In this document: piece by piece, positions 10,701 to 21,890 of the stretch
Numbering within the stretch: position 1 is the first letter of the stretch
Layout: each line of letters opens with the position of its first letter
Assembly: GCA_037126765.1 (NCBI GenBank)
Contig: JBBCBC010000026.1
Span: 28,939,698-29,003,697 of the forward strand
Length of the DNA stretch: 64,000 bases
DNA from: Stenogyne calaminthoides
Lineage: Eukaryota > Streptophyta > Magnoliopsida > Lamiales > Lamiaceae
Direction: 5' to 3'
Notes under the pieces: model-generated
Told to the model about the DNA's origin: nothing
Seen by the model: only the letters and a program-made list of their open reading frames with translations
The model's database searches: none
Made by a program: the position numbers and the translations under genes

Positions 10701-11628
10701 TCACAACGTACTCGCCATCCATCCCGAGAGATGTGATCGCCCAAATAGAGGTCGAACAAGAGACATGGATGACCTCGTTTTTAAGCTATTTACAAAGGGG
10801 GGTCCTCCCGGAGAACAAAGCACAGGCTACTCGCCTACGTTTACAAGTTGCTCGCTGCACCATTTTGGACGGGCACTTGTACAAGCGAAGTTTTTCTCTT
10901 CCGTTGTTAAAGTGTGTAACGCCGGAAGAAGACCATACAATTCTCATGCAAATTCACTCCGGGTGTGTGGGAATCATACAGACGGACATGCTCTAGCCTA
11001 CAAGGCGATCAGACAAGGGTATTTTGGTACAAAATGGGCAGAAGCTGAAGCCATTATGAAAGCCACGGAACAAAAGATGTGGAATTTTGTCTGGAAAAAC
11101 ATCATATGTCGCTTTGGGCTACCCCAATCGCTGGTGACGGACAATGGCAAGCAATTCGACTGGAGTAAGTTTCGCCAGAATTGTGCTCGCTGGGGAATTA
11201 AAAAACATTATTCCACTCCATACTATCCCCAGTCGAACGGACAAGTTGAAGCGGTCAATAAAATCATCAAGCATACCCTCAAGGCTAAACTTGGTGATTC
11301 TAAGGGGGGATGAAACGAGGAACTACCCGAAACTTTGTGGGCATACCGCACCACTTTCAGAACATCCACGGGTGAGACTCCGTTCGTTTTAGCTTTTGGT
11401 ACGAAAGCGGTTATTCCGGCAGAAGTTGAAATCCTGAGCCACCGAACTATGAGTTTTGGCGAACATACCAATGACCAGGCGCTCGCCTTTAACACAGACT
11501 TGTTGAAGGAAAAAAGATACGAGGCTGACCTCAAGAATGCCATATATAAACAAAGGCGAGCAACGGGGGTCCCGGGTGGTATGTTCGGCCGAGCTTGGGA
11601 AGGCCCATACTGTATATCGAAGCGCTAG
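10700..11628 (+). pseudogene. pol, integrase with internal deletion
   Basis: The start of the HHCC region is visible (KCVTPEEDHTILMQIHSGCVG, then AYKAIRQGYF). The sequence then passes straight to TKWAEAEAIMKATEQKMWNF, so most of the zinc finger and the first catalytic Asp of the D-D-E core are missing. The second Asp (LVTDNGKQFD) and the Glu region (SNGQVEAVNKIIKHTLK) remain. The C-terminal part continues after a stop at about 11,312 as LPETLWAYRTTFRTSTGETPF to GRAWEGPYCISKR. Integrase activity is ruled out. Confidence 0.8.
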
Positions 11629-12600
11629 ATAAATGGAGCATAAGATTTGGAGATGATGAATGGAACTCCGCTTTCCTATTTCATGGAATGCGTCAAATTT
11701 GAAAAAATGTTCTGTGTTGGTGAGCGCAACAGAAAAACCAAGGTTGAGCACAAGCCTGTGTTCGCTTGATCACGAGTAGAGGGTCAGAAAACCTTTGCTC
11801 GCTCAAGACAAGCAGACCGACCACAAAAGCCGAGCAAGGGGTGTCGAACACATAACCAGAAGGACCCCTGCTCGACTGGCAAAAGGAAAAGACATCAAGG
11901 CATCAATAAGGTTATTACACGAGTGTAAATTTGTAAGCAAGTCTTGTTTACAAAAAAGGAGTTTTGACAAGTGTGGATAAGAGCCTCAAAGATTAAAAAC
12001 ATCCTGCGTGGTGTTTATTCATTTATCTAGTTTGTTTGGCCATATGCCCAATCTAGTCGCATCGCAATAAGACGACGTAATCCAACAAGAATCGATGAGC
12101 GAGTTTGTGTTTGCTTGGCGAAAAGAACATGTACTTACCATGCTCATTACAAAGCTCAGATTGAGTACATAGGTCGCACCATAAATAAGGCGACCAAAGG
12201 CAGAAGGCGATCGCCGATTCACGTAAGTTCGATTATAACGATGGGGTTGCACCTAAATAAGCCAACCTTCATGATTGCACCAACGTAAGCCAATCATAAA
12301 CCGAAGTCAAGTCAAACACAGACACATCCGATTGTTCAATTCTTATACGGAAAAATAGGCGCTAACGACCAAACATACAAGATCAAGGACCTTTATCATG
12401 TTCGAATTCATTCAGAAGAAAAGAGGCATAAACTAGAAAGCAAAGCAAACATCGAGCAACACAAGCATCAGTCATTCATCAGCAACAACATTCATCCTCA
12501 ACGATCAGGTTAGAGGAAATTGTTCAATAAGCAAATTCAATCATTCAACTTCGAAATTGTTCGAACAAGAGAAGAAGAAGACAAAAATTACACAACAATT
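11629..12600. other. Element-internal spacer between pol and the antisense gene
   Basis: No recognisable domain. GAGCA/CTCG-rich motifs similar to the LTR composition recur. It separates the sense pol from the 3' end of the antisense gene. Confidence 0.5.
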
Positions 12601-12619
12601 GTTCAGCAAAGCTAAAAAT

Positions 12620-15330
12620 TACACTAAGGAACAAATTCATTATTGGGGGTGGGCAGAAGCGATGTATCGAACAAATCATGCCCCATCTGCTCGGCCCCTT
12701 CAGGAACAGCTCCTCCAGCATTGTCAGGCCTAATCTGCTCGCCAGGAAGTGCACTTTGCTCGATTTCGGGAGGCCCCTTTGTTCGATTCTGCAGACCGAT
12801 CAACAATGTCCGTGATCCGAGCCATCTTTCCTCATCCAAAATAGGATCATCAATCTCAATCCTTCGGGAAGATTGGAGAAGTCGCCTGCATCACCGGATC
12901 GAGATATGGGAAGGTTGCGATCTGGGGGGTTGTCGATCAGGTACTTCTGAAAATGGGATATGAGCGGGGCAATTGGTTCGGCAGTGAGCGTGTGTCAAGC
13001 AGAATGGATGGCATCGACAAAAGCACATATGTAAGAGAAGTTTGACATGGAATCAACATACTCCTCACTATGCAACTTTGAATTTTCGAGACCCAAACGA
13101 GTGTTGGTCTCTTCAGCAATAAGGAGTTGTTGGCCGAGCAAATCCTTCTCGCATTCCACGGCCTCAATGCCAGATCCGAAGTTTCTGGCTTCGACTTTCA
13201 TTTCATCTTGTACTCTCCTAATGCCGACCACCTCCTCCCGAGCAAGGCCTAGCTCCTCCCCTACTTTGGCGAAGCATCTTCCCGAGCTTGACAAGCATCC
13301 TCTTGAGCCTTGCGAACCTCCGCTTGGGCGAGGATACTTGTCCTCGAGCCAACTTCGAGTTCATCCGAGTTTTACTCAAATTCGTTCTTCCCTTCAAAGT
13401 TTCTGATAAGAGCCAAGTAGTTGGCATGAAGATTGGCGGACTAGGCATAAGCCTTCTCAAGAAGAACCAGAGATTGGCCGTGGTGCACTAGGCAAAGTAG
13501 CATGGTTTCCAAAGGTGTTAGACCCTTGGTGGCCTCTTCAAGCTCAAAGAGTCCATGCTCAGATAGGGGTCTCGCAAGCCTTCAGACATGCTTTCGGGGT
13601 AGGGGACATTGCGAACACTCGGGGAGCAAGAATAATTTTTCGATTCGCATCGAGGCGCCTAATCTGCTCCAACCCGCATGTTCACCCGAGCAAACAAATG
13701 AAATAAAGCTTAAAAAAATCAATTGAAGGAAAAAAATAATTCAATGGGCTTAACAAACGCACTGTCGCCCGAAAGCAGATCCCATCCCAAAAATGATTTA
13801 TCCTCGGGAGACCGGAGTTGAGGGTTCATAGGAGTCCAAGTCCGAGGTCCTGGAGGAGGTGGAGAAGATGTACCGACCTCCATATCGACTATTTATTTGC
13901 GCGACCGGACCAACCACGGAGGCGCCATTTCGATCGCTTCCGGTGGGGGTCTCCCCAACAGTATCGATGCTCGTCTGAGCCTGGTCGCTTGCCCCCTGCT
14001 CGTCAGGTTCCCTCCTTGGTCTTTTTGGCGATGGAGTCTGTTCACTCGCCCCTTGCTCGGCCGAACGAGTTGCCCTCTTCGGTCGGCTCGACTCCGGTGT
14101 TGACAGTGCTTTCGACTCGCCTTTTTTCTTTTCGCCCTCTCCTCGATTTGTTTCATTTGAGCATCCGCTTTCGGCTTGAATTCGAGCAAGCTCTTGAGGT
14201 CTTTTTGTTCGAGCCATTTCAGTATGCTCGGATGTACTCACAGCAACAGTGACGGCAGGAAAGGCTGTAGACAAAACAATTCATTAATAAAAGAAAGAGA
14301 AGTTGCGAACAAAGAGTACAACACATATGCAAATATAAAAAAACAATCCTTACCAGCGGGATTAATAGCAACAAGATAGTGAGGGGGCACGTACAAGCCT
14401 CCTTTCTTCCTTTGATCGGCGGTATTCAAAGTCTTCACAGATCGTTCTGAGCGAGGCTCGAGATCGATTTGCGATCTCGCTAAAAATAGCCGTCGTTGGT
14501 CTCTTTGTCCGTCGCAGTTGGAATTCCTGAAATCGAGAATAAGTTAAAATCAGTTCAAGCTGAAGAGCAAAAGACACAAAAATACTTACTTCGGTAAACG
14601 AACCAGAACTTCTCCTTCCAATCACTAATTTTGTTCGGCACGTCCTCAATGACCTTGCACTTAGCATTTGCCTGCATGAACAGCCATCCATGTTCGCCCT
14701 TGGGACGGGTCAAATGCACTAGGCGTGAGAGTTCAGCTACTATGGGATAATATACGGGCTTCATTTTGCCGAACAAAGTCAAAAAGCTCATGATCATGTG
14801 CCACCCATTCGGTTTTAGCTGTGTAATGGTGATATTCCATTCCACGAGCAAACGAGTAATGGCCGGATGAAGTGGGAATCGAAAACCCGCTTCCATCATG
14901 TCTAAATTCACAGCAACACAACCCTCAGGAGGTTGATCTGCTCGCTCATCGGGACGACTCCCATAAAAACACGTCTTTTGGGGTTTCATAATTCTTATAC
15001 AGCTGAGCGAGCATATCAACATCAATCACGCTCGCAATTTTGCTCGCCGGGTACTCATTCTCAACCCTAATCCTATGAGGTTGTTCGGGCCAATCAAAAT
15101 TATAACGAGCATTATACTCATTATATGTTGGGCTATGAGGAAGACCAGCGGGGATGTCGAGCTCGTGTTCGCTTTCGCCGTCAATCCTCCATTCGACTTC
15201 ATCAACATTCTCAACCATCGAGTTTCCTCCCTCACATTATCATCATCCCTATTTACAACCCTAGACCTAATTTGGGGTTGGGGCAAAGAATCTTCAAGAA
15301 TCATCCATCCTAATCATCCAAAAATTTAGG
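12620..15330 (-). pseudogene. Antisense spliced gene of the Gypsy element (Transposase_28-like, coiled-coil protein), frame-damaged
   Basis: Read on the minus strand from about 15,330. An N-terminal acidic region (WRIDGESEHELDIPAG) is followed by a domain with RVENEYPASKIASVIDVD, PPEGCVAVNLDMMEAGFRFPLHP and LKPNGWHMIMSFL. This matches the 'putative gypsy type transposon' family (Pfam Transposase_28) as I recall it. GT-AG introns are visible: donor GTAAGTATTT near 14,588 with acceptor near 14,527, and donor GTAAGGATTG near 14,353 with acceptor near 14,266. The next exon gives a basic, Ser/Pro-rich segment (SPKRPRREPDE). The 13,300-12,980 part is a predicted coiled coil (LLGQQLLIAEETNTRLGLENSKL). 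Frameshifts near 15,230, 14,950 and in the C-terminal half break it. The function of these genes is unknown. Confidence 0.6.
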
Positions 15331-15711
15331 GCATCATCGGAATCGAGGAAAGAAGAACGTAAATCCCCGAATCTACGAGACCTTGATCATTTAGGCGCAT
15401 CATCGATTGAATCCGAAAAAAGGGGAGGAACTATGGCGATTTGATTCGATTCTACCGAAGCGAGGATTTGAGCGAAGCCATAATCGGAATTAAAAGGGGA
15501 TGGAATAGACTGAATAAGATCCTTGTTTAAAATGATAATTCATCTCGGACGAAAAGGAGTAGGAAGACAAAGACAAGAAGATGAAAAGAAGGAAAAGAGA
15601 TTGAGGCCGTAAAAAAGATACCGGGTTTAAGGAAAATCCGCATATGGCGATTTGACGCCACGACGACGCCCAATCAAATTATTGAGCCCCCATGATGAAT
15701 TTGAGCGAAGA
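15331..15711. other. Element 3' internal region before the 3' LTR
   Basis: Probable promoter/5'UTR side of the antisense gene. There are purine-rich runs (AAAAAAGGGGAGGAA at about 15,416), but no clean polypurine tract directly abuts the 3' LTR. Confidence 0.4.
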
Positions 15712-16780
15712 AGTTGTGTTCGATATAATTATCAAGATAATTAAACGGGGATGGAATATTCAATGATTAAAATAAAGATCACGAAGCTTGATTTAACAAA
15801 ACAAGTTTGTGCACTTGTCAGGAAGTTTACTATGAAAAAGTTTTGTTCGCCGCCATTTACCAACCAAGGTTACTCAACCACCTTACCGAGCAAACATGTA
15901 AAGCCGGACTAACAAGCAAAAAGATGAAAAATGTTGAATCACCAAAAAAAGATTGAAGAAATCGATAAAATAAGGTATTTCGATATGAGATAACCTGAGG
16001 CTCGAGACATCCCGAAGGCTCGGGTTTAAGGCTTTTGAAAATCGAGGGGTCAAGAAGATGCTCGACATCCGGGGCTCGAACAACCCGAGGGGTCAAGATG
16101 CTCGATGCTCCGATATCTCGAATCGGACATAAGGCCTGCATAACCCGAGGGGTCAAGATGCTCGATGCCCATGATGAATGCTCGATGAGGACAAGATTCC
16201 GGCATGAGATTGATATGGTTTAAAGGGGCGAACAAAGCATTATAAGCAAAAGATTGATTTGGAGACCAAAATAGGTTTTATAGACAAGCAAATGCAAAGA
16301 TCAACCAGAAGACGTAAGTTTTAATTATTAAAATAATCACCAAATTTCATGCTTACGGATAATACTTGTCAAAAACCAAGCTCATGCTTGCCAAACCAAA
16401 TTTCATGCTTATCAAAGTACTATAAATAGAAGAAAAAACAAACAAGAAGGTTCACAAGAAATTTCCCGGAGGGCCTTGGAGGGTAGGGTTACAAATATTT
16501 CCCCAGTGGTAAGGTTAGAAAAAATTGAGCCCACAAAAATCCCTAAAGACTCATATACTTACTCTCCAAATCATCTTCATTTATAGCGATTCATCTTCAT
16601 GAGATGTATCATGTATTGTACGTGTAAAACTCGCAATACTACAAGGCTTGGAACGCTCAGTAGTCATTTCTTTGTGGGTCAACAAAGTTATTTACAGTAT
16701 ATTTTACACGTACATATTTTGTTTGTGAGTTGTCATCGAATTAGCCACATAATATTCTCCATATAAAACGACTCGCAACA
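15712..16780 (+). repeat. 3' LTR of the Gypsy element
   Basis: Aligns with the 5' LTR end to end and shares the last 100 or so bases almost perfectly, but is 262 bp shorter because of many scattered small deletions. It ends CGACTCGCAACA and is followed by TATAG. Confidence 0.9.
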
Positions 16781-16785
16781 TATAG

Positions 16786-17120
16786 TACTATAAAAGTAAA
16801 CATATGTTACTGTAAGGATAAATATGTGGGGGGAGTATCAATTAGATACAAAGTAGAGAGAGTTATATCAATTAGATACAACCCAAAACCCTTATTTCAA
16901 TCCAATACAATTTAGCACTTTACAGTAAAAAGTCACACACTTTAGTAATATAAATCACACTCCTTAACCAGTTTCACCGTAAAACTTGTTCACACTATAT
17001 TTTGCCTTTTTTTTATAGATGCAGAAGAATTTCAAGTTGTTATTAAGCGTAGAATGCCACGGCCAATTTCTGTGCAAACATAATTTTGTTACGCATTGGA
17101 CCCACAACCCAATTTTCTAC
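16786..17120. other. Spacer with a TAATATAAGTCACACT-type repeat
   Basis: The segment at about 16,900-17,010 (CACTTTAGTAATATAAATCACACTCC, and TTCACCGTAAAACTTGTTCACACTATA) is repeated in intron 1 of the MADS gene (about 50,628-50,818). It is a dispersed repeat, and no gene is seen. Confidence 0.5.
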
Positions 17121-17122
17121 TC

Positions 17123-17130
17123 TATATAAA
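17123..17130 (+). promoter_or_regulatory. TATA box before the first copy of the tandem reading frame
   Basis: TATATAAA 83 bp upstream of the ATG at 17,213, followed by a CT-rich leader. Copy 2 has no equivalent. Confidence 0.45.
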
Positions 17131-17212
17131 CCTCTCTCCCTCTCGCATCATATCAAATCATCTCTACTCGGACATCTTGCATCAAATCATAGATTTCACC
17201 CCAAGAAAAATA

Positions 17213-17489
17213 ATGCAGAGGGTCGTCGGGCCGGACGTCGAAATCGAGTTTTGCCCCACGTAAATGGCGCGCCCCTGGTCTCACGAATACCATACGCACG
17301 ATAATGTACGAGTGTTTTCCACGTCTCACGGTTGTTATGCGTGAGGTTCATCCGAAAATTAACACAGTGTTCAACATCAGGCAGGGGTGGGATCATTTCT
17401 ACGTTTACGATGATGTACATCATCATGGATTTATTGAAGCAGACGCACTAAATGATATGATTATGCTCCTAATTCAGTCCAATTCATGA
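17213..17489 (+). pseudogene. Unknown small reading frame, copy 1 (promoter and ATG present, frame broken)
   Basis: ATG at 17,213 opens MQRVVGPDVEIEF but meets a stop at 17,261. The rest of the protein continues in the +1 frame from 17,304 (MYECFPRLTVVMREVHPKI) to a TGA at 17,487-17,489. I do not recognise the family: no signal peptide, membrane segment or catalytic motif is apparent. Aligned with copy 2, it has a short deletion around 17,258-17,270 that shifts the frame. It is a degenerating member of a tandem pair with a period of about 417 bp. Confidence 0.5.
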
Positions 17490-17624
17490 TATCGAGGTTT
17501 GGAAATTGATATTTGGTATAGTTGAAGCATAAAATCTCGCATCATATCAAATCATTTCTACTCCCTTTAATCTCTCTCATCTTGCATCAAATCATCTGTA
17601 TTTCACACCCAAAAAAATAGACGG

Positions 17625-17906
17625 CAGAGAGTTGTCGGGCCGGACGTCGAAATCGAGTTCGGGTGCCCCAATGGAGTCAATGGTGCGGCCCCTGGTCTCG
17701 CGAATGCCATACGCACGATAATGTACGAGTGTTTTCCACGTCTCACGGTTGTTATGCGTGAGGTTCATCCGAAAATTAACACAGTGTTCAACATCAGGCA
17801 GGGGTGGGATCGTTTCTACACTCACGATGACGTACATCACCATGGATTTATTGAAGCAAACGCACTAAATGATATGATTATGCTCCTAATTCAGTTCGAT
17901 TCATGA
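17625..17906 (+). pseudogene. Unknown small reading frame, copy 2 (frame open, ATG and promoter missing)
   Basis: Continuous 93-codon frame from CAG at 17,625 (QRVVGPDVEIEFGCPNGVNG) through FPRLTVVMREVHPK and YTHDDVHHHGFIEANAL to TGA. The codon matching copy 1's ATG is changed and no in-frame upstream ATG is available. Compared with copy 1 in the shared 62-residue part, I count about six amino-acid changes and only two silent ones, which argues against purifying selection. The family is not recognised. The tract HDDVHHHG is notable but not diagnostic. Confidence 0.5.
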
Positions 17907-17950
17907 TATCGAGGTTTGGAAATTGATATTTGGAATAGTTGAAGCGTAAA

Positions 17951-18860
17951 AAGTAGGTATACACGTAGGAGAATTGCAACTTACTAACAGATACAACATA
18001 GTCACATATACGTAGGTTTATTTGCACTTTCGGTGCAATTTTGGTATTATATGCAATCTCATTTGTATCTATTAGTAATTTGCACTAAAAATTTGTAATT
18101 ATTAGTAATTTTCACTATTTTTTTACACGAATCTAAAAATGGAGGTAATTAATCCATGATGTATTGGATATAAAGCAACACTTGGAGTGTAATGTAATTA
18201 CTTTTTATTAGAATAAATATATAATTACAATGGACACTACAATCGCCAAGACTCAAACACTCAAGTTGCAAGACTCTAATTTTTGTGGAGCTCTCAAACA
18301 CACTTTTGGAAACACTATTTTTGAAGACACACAACTCACTTCACTCTATTTTACTCTCTATTGGACACTTACTTCTCACGCTTAGATGACTACTTAATAT
18401 TTATAAGGTACAAGGTCAGTTATTAGAATGTTCTAGCTTGTCCTTCAAATTTTTATCTATCAAGTTCGGTTTAGATGATATTAGAAGAATTCATAAGCTT
18501 GTGCCTCTAATATTTTATTTACATGTTTAACTTTAATAATTTTAGAATGATCTAGCTATATCTCTTTCTTGAAAAAACTCTTGCACTTACTTAAGCATTC
18601 TAGAGAATTCGTGGTGATTTGTTTCTCAATATGATGATGGGTATTGTAGCCTTTTTTTTTTTGTTAGACTTCTACTTTATGAGAATTAATGCATTGAATA
18701 AACTTTATGCATATAATAATTTATAAACAATTAATTATAAATCACACAAGATTAGGCTTCACCATTTGACATAAGATATGAACTTTTATTTTTCTGATAT
18801 TTTCACTCTTAAAAAATATTTGAATAGATATTAATTGTGGAGCTTAATTTTAAATTTTTA
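17951..18860. other. AT-rich spacer
   Basis: No gene recognised. It contains ordinary AT-rich sequence with leader-like 18,170-18,420 (ACTCAAGTTGCAAGACTC; CTCACGCTTAGATGACTAC), possibly the decayed end of an LTR, but I cannot define boundaries. Confidence 0.35.
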
Positions 18861-18888
18861 CTAGTAACTGACCCGTGCGATGCACGGT
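18861..18888 (-). mobile_element. Helitron 3' terminus (minus strand)
   Basis: On the minus strand: hairpin CCGTGC-ATC-GCACGG (18,873-18,887 on the plus strand), a short spacer, then CTAG (18,861-18,864) followed by T. This is the hairpin + CTRR + host T signature of Helitron ends. The element body therefore extends rightward from here. Its 5' TC end was not located. Confidence 0.6.
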
Positions 18889-20592
18889 TACGATTGCACA
18901 ATTATTTTACAAGTTCTAGTAATATAGATTTTGAAAACCTCTACAATGCTAACTTGCAAGAAACATTAGTAAGAACTCCGAATTCATAATATATATTTAA
19001 TACACAATTTAAAAATAAATAAAATTTAAAAGAACTTATGTGATTATAGAAAAAATTGTAGACATTTTGATAACTCACTTGAAACAATTCTGCAAATAAC
19101 AAAGAGTTTGTTGTTTACATGATCATATACAATTATTTTAAAAAAGTTAAAAAAAACACATAGAAAATAAAAGAAAACATTTGAAAGCAATTTTCTTCAA
19201 CATTAAATTCATGATTTATCTACTAAGTCATGATATCACATTTCTTGAACGAAAGAAAATTCATTCTAATTAAAAAGCAAATCATTCGATCAACTATAAT
19301 TACAAATTAGAGCGAACAAATAACCTTTATATATTTAAAAATAAACTTCACAAGCAATTTATGCCTACATATTCTAATCATTAAAAAAAAGAGTTATAAG
19401 AAAATCTTGATCCAGTATTCAACACCTAAAATCGGTATATTCAATATATAGAACCCCAAATCCTTCGATCCACTTTAATTACATATTGAGCGAACAAATA
19501 AAGCAAACATGAAAAGAGTTTTTTTTTTCTAAAGACTTTTCCTCAATTCATTAATATTTATTAAAATACCAAAGATTTTCTTTCATTATCATTTGTTAAT
19601 ATTTATTCTCTACAATATATAAAAGAATTACACAATTACAATAAATAAATATTCATAACTAATTTAGAATTCAAATTACTTATCTCAATACTTCCAACCA
19701 GATTAAATATACATCACAAAATCAGAGCAACAAATTCATCAAAATAAGCAGGTGAACCATCATCATACAGCTAAAAGTGTCACCAACAAAAAACACGCTA
19801 GAAAATTGATCATCTTGGTTGCAATATAAAAAATAATTACACTAATGCAAAAAATACTTATAATCAATTTAGAACTCAAGGAAAAAAATATTATAACTTT
19901 TTTATTAATATTTTAATTTATTTAATTCAATTATAATTATGTTTTTTTTTTGTATGCGCAATTTACAAAAGAACATTATTTATTATCAATACTATATTTA
20001 AATTGATATTACTCCCTTCATTTCATACTTATTTGAACATTATTTGACCTTGGTAGTATATATATAATGAATTTAATGATTTAATGGTAAATACAGTGAC
20101 AATGAGATTTTTTATGAGTCTTTTTAGGGTTATTTTATACTCCATAAGGTAATTAGATAAGAGTTTGGATTTTTTAAAATCTTTTGTTTCATCTTGATGA
20201 TAGATCAAATATGAAGAATTTCTTAGCGTTCAAATGAGCGGCAATCGCATTACAAAGTTAAACTTCTAAAATATACAATGATATTATAAGGTCAGGTGTT
20301 GCTTAGATAAAATATACAAATGTCAATTAAAAAATGTACAAAAAAAAAAATACAAATGCAGATCTAAATTATTCAAAAATCATGCATGTATAAATTACTT
20401 ACATTAATACTCTCTGCAATATAATATAAATATATATATATATATATATATACAAAATAAAAAGAAGAGTGATTGCTAGCTATGAACAGAAAAGAAGAAA
20501 ACCTAAATATAAAATTTAATTTAATTATATAATTGTAGTAAACATTCATAACGAATTTATAACTCATATTACTTACCTCAATACTCTCTATA

Positions 20593-20597
<5 letters not shown>

Positions 20598-20641
<44 letters not shown>
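20598..20641. repeat. (TA)n microsatellite
   Basis: More than 20 uninterrupted TA units. Confidence 0.85.
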
Positions 20642-20645
<4 letters not shown>

Positions 20646-21589
20646 TTAATTACACAATTATAATAAGCATTTATATGCAATTCAAAACTCAAATTACGTA
20701 CTTACCTCATAAAAATGACAAAAATCACGTAATTTTTTCAACTTCTTTGCTATTTAACATAAACCTCCTACAATAAATCCCGTAAAAAAACATAAACCTC
20801 CTACAAAAATTTTGAACGAGGAAAGTAAAGAAAATTAGCATGTGAGACAGTAGACGAAGCGACCTCCACCCAAAAAAAAAAAGAAGAATTCAATAAGAAG
20901 GAAAAAAGTTCATACGGATGGTAAAAATGAAGATTGATTTTATTGTTAATTTTTTGCACAAATAAAATATTTTTTGCACTATTAATATAATCTTTAACAT
21001 TCTTTTAAAAAATATAGTATTTTTCTAAAATTAAATTTTTTTTACTCCATTTTAATTTTTATTCGGTTTTTCTGGATTATTACATACATTTTTCCATTCG
21101 GTCTTTCTTGTTTATTTTTTGCACGAGCACAAAATAAATTCAATTCTGTGCAAAATATATTTGCACAACCGCTGAATATTTTACTAATTTCAAAACGAGG
21201 AAGAAAAAAAATATGTAATTATAGGTTAAAAAAATAGTTCACCAGACTATAGAAAAAATGGGGGAGAAGACAACAATATTGCAATTCTATCTTCATTATA
21301 GGCAAGCATCAACACTAAATAAATTTTACATCCAAAAATATTTTCATCTGTGAAGAAATAAATGTTTTTGCTTGTATCTATTACACTAAATTTACAAAGC
21401 TTCAAAAGCTTTACAACCAAGGACAAAGAAATTTACATGGCTTCGATTTTTTGGCACATGAAACAACCATACCAAAAAATCTACCGATTGCAAAAAAAAA
21501 AAAAAATTTGTATCAGTGGAAAAATATTTGCACAAACTGTAGAAGAATTCTACGCATAGTGCAAAAAAAAAAAAACTTCAAAAATCACC

Positions 21590-21890
21590 ACCTTTTTACA
21601 CCTCTCTGCCGCCACCACCACCACAAACCACCACCAAAAAAAAATTAATCTTACCATCATTCTTCAATAATTCGCCGAAAAATATGAATTTGGAATCAGA
21701 TCTGAGAACACCATACAAAAAAAAAAAAAAAAACAGAACACCATTTACAGCTCTCTACCGCCGCCGCCACCGCAAACCACCACCAAAAAAAAATAATTTT
21801 ACCGTTATTCTTCAATAATTCGCCGAAAAATATGAATTTGGAACCGAATCTGAGAACAACATACCTAAAAAAAAAAAAAAAAAAATCAGA
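21590..21890. repeat. Tandem duplication, unit about 149 bp
   Basis: The phrase TTCTTCAATAATTCGCCG plus the following AAAAATATGAATTTGGAA occurs at about 21,660 and 21,809. Each copy is preceded by a CCGCCACCACC...CACCACCAAAAAAAAA block and followed by a long A-run. The copies differ by a few substitutions. Confidence 0.75.

Larger units (their letters stand above)
5078..16780 (+). mobile_element. Ty3/Gypsy LTR retrotransposon, probable Tat lineage, defective
   Basis: Complete 11.7-kb insertion flanked by TATAG. It has a 5' LTR (5,078-6,408), a primer-binding-site-like TGGCGCTAGA at 6,411, gag/protease/RT/RNase H/second RNase H/integrase remnants in that order, then an antisense gene, then the 3' LTR (15,712-16,780). 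RT before integrase makes it Gypsy. The second RNase H-like segment (GAGVVLIS, NNEAEYEAL) and an antisense gene after pol are features I associate with the Tat group. It cannot move autonomously: there are many frame breaks, an internal RT deletion near 9,528 and an integrase deletion near 11,020. Confidence 0.9.

Noticed and set aside
17196..17843. Minus-strand reading frames through the tandem 17-kb repeat
   Set aside because: The plus strand has a TATA box, leader and matching ATG. The minus frames show no start context and are read-through of the same repeat.
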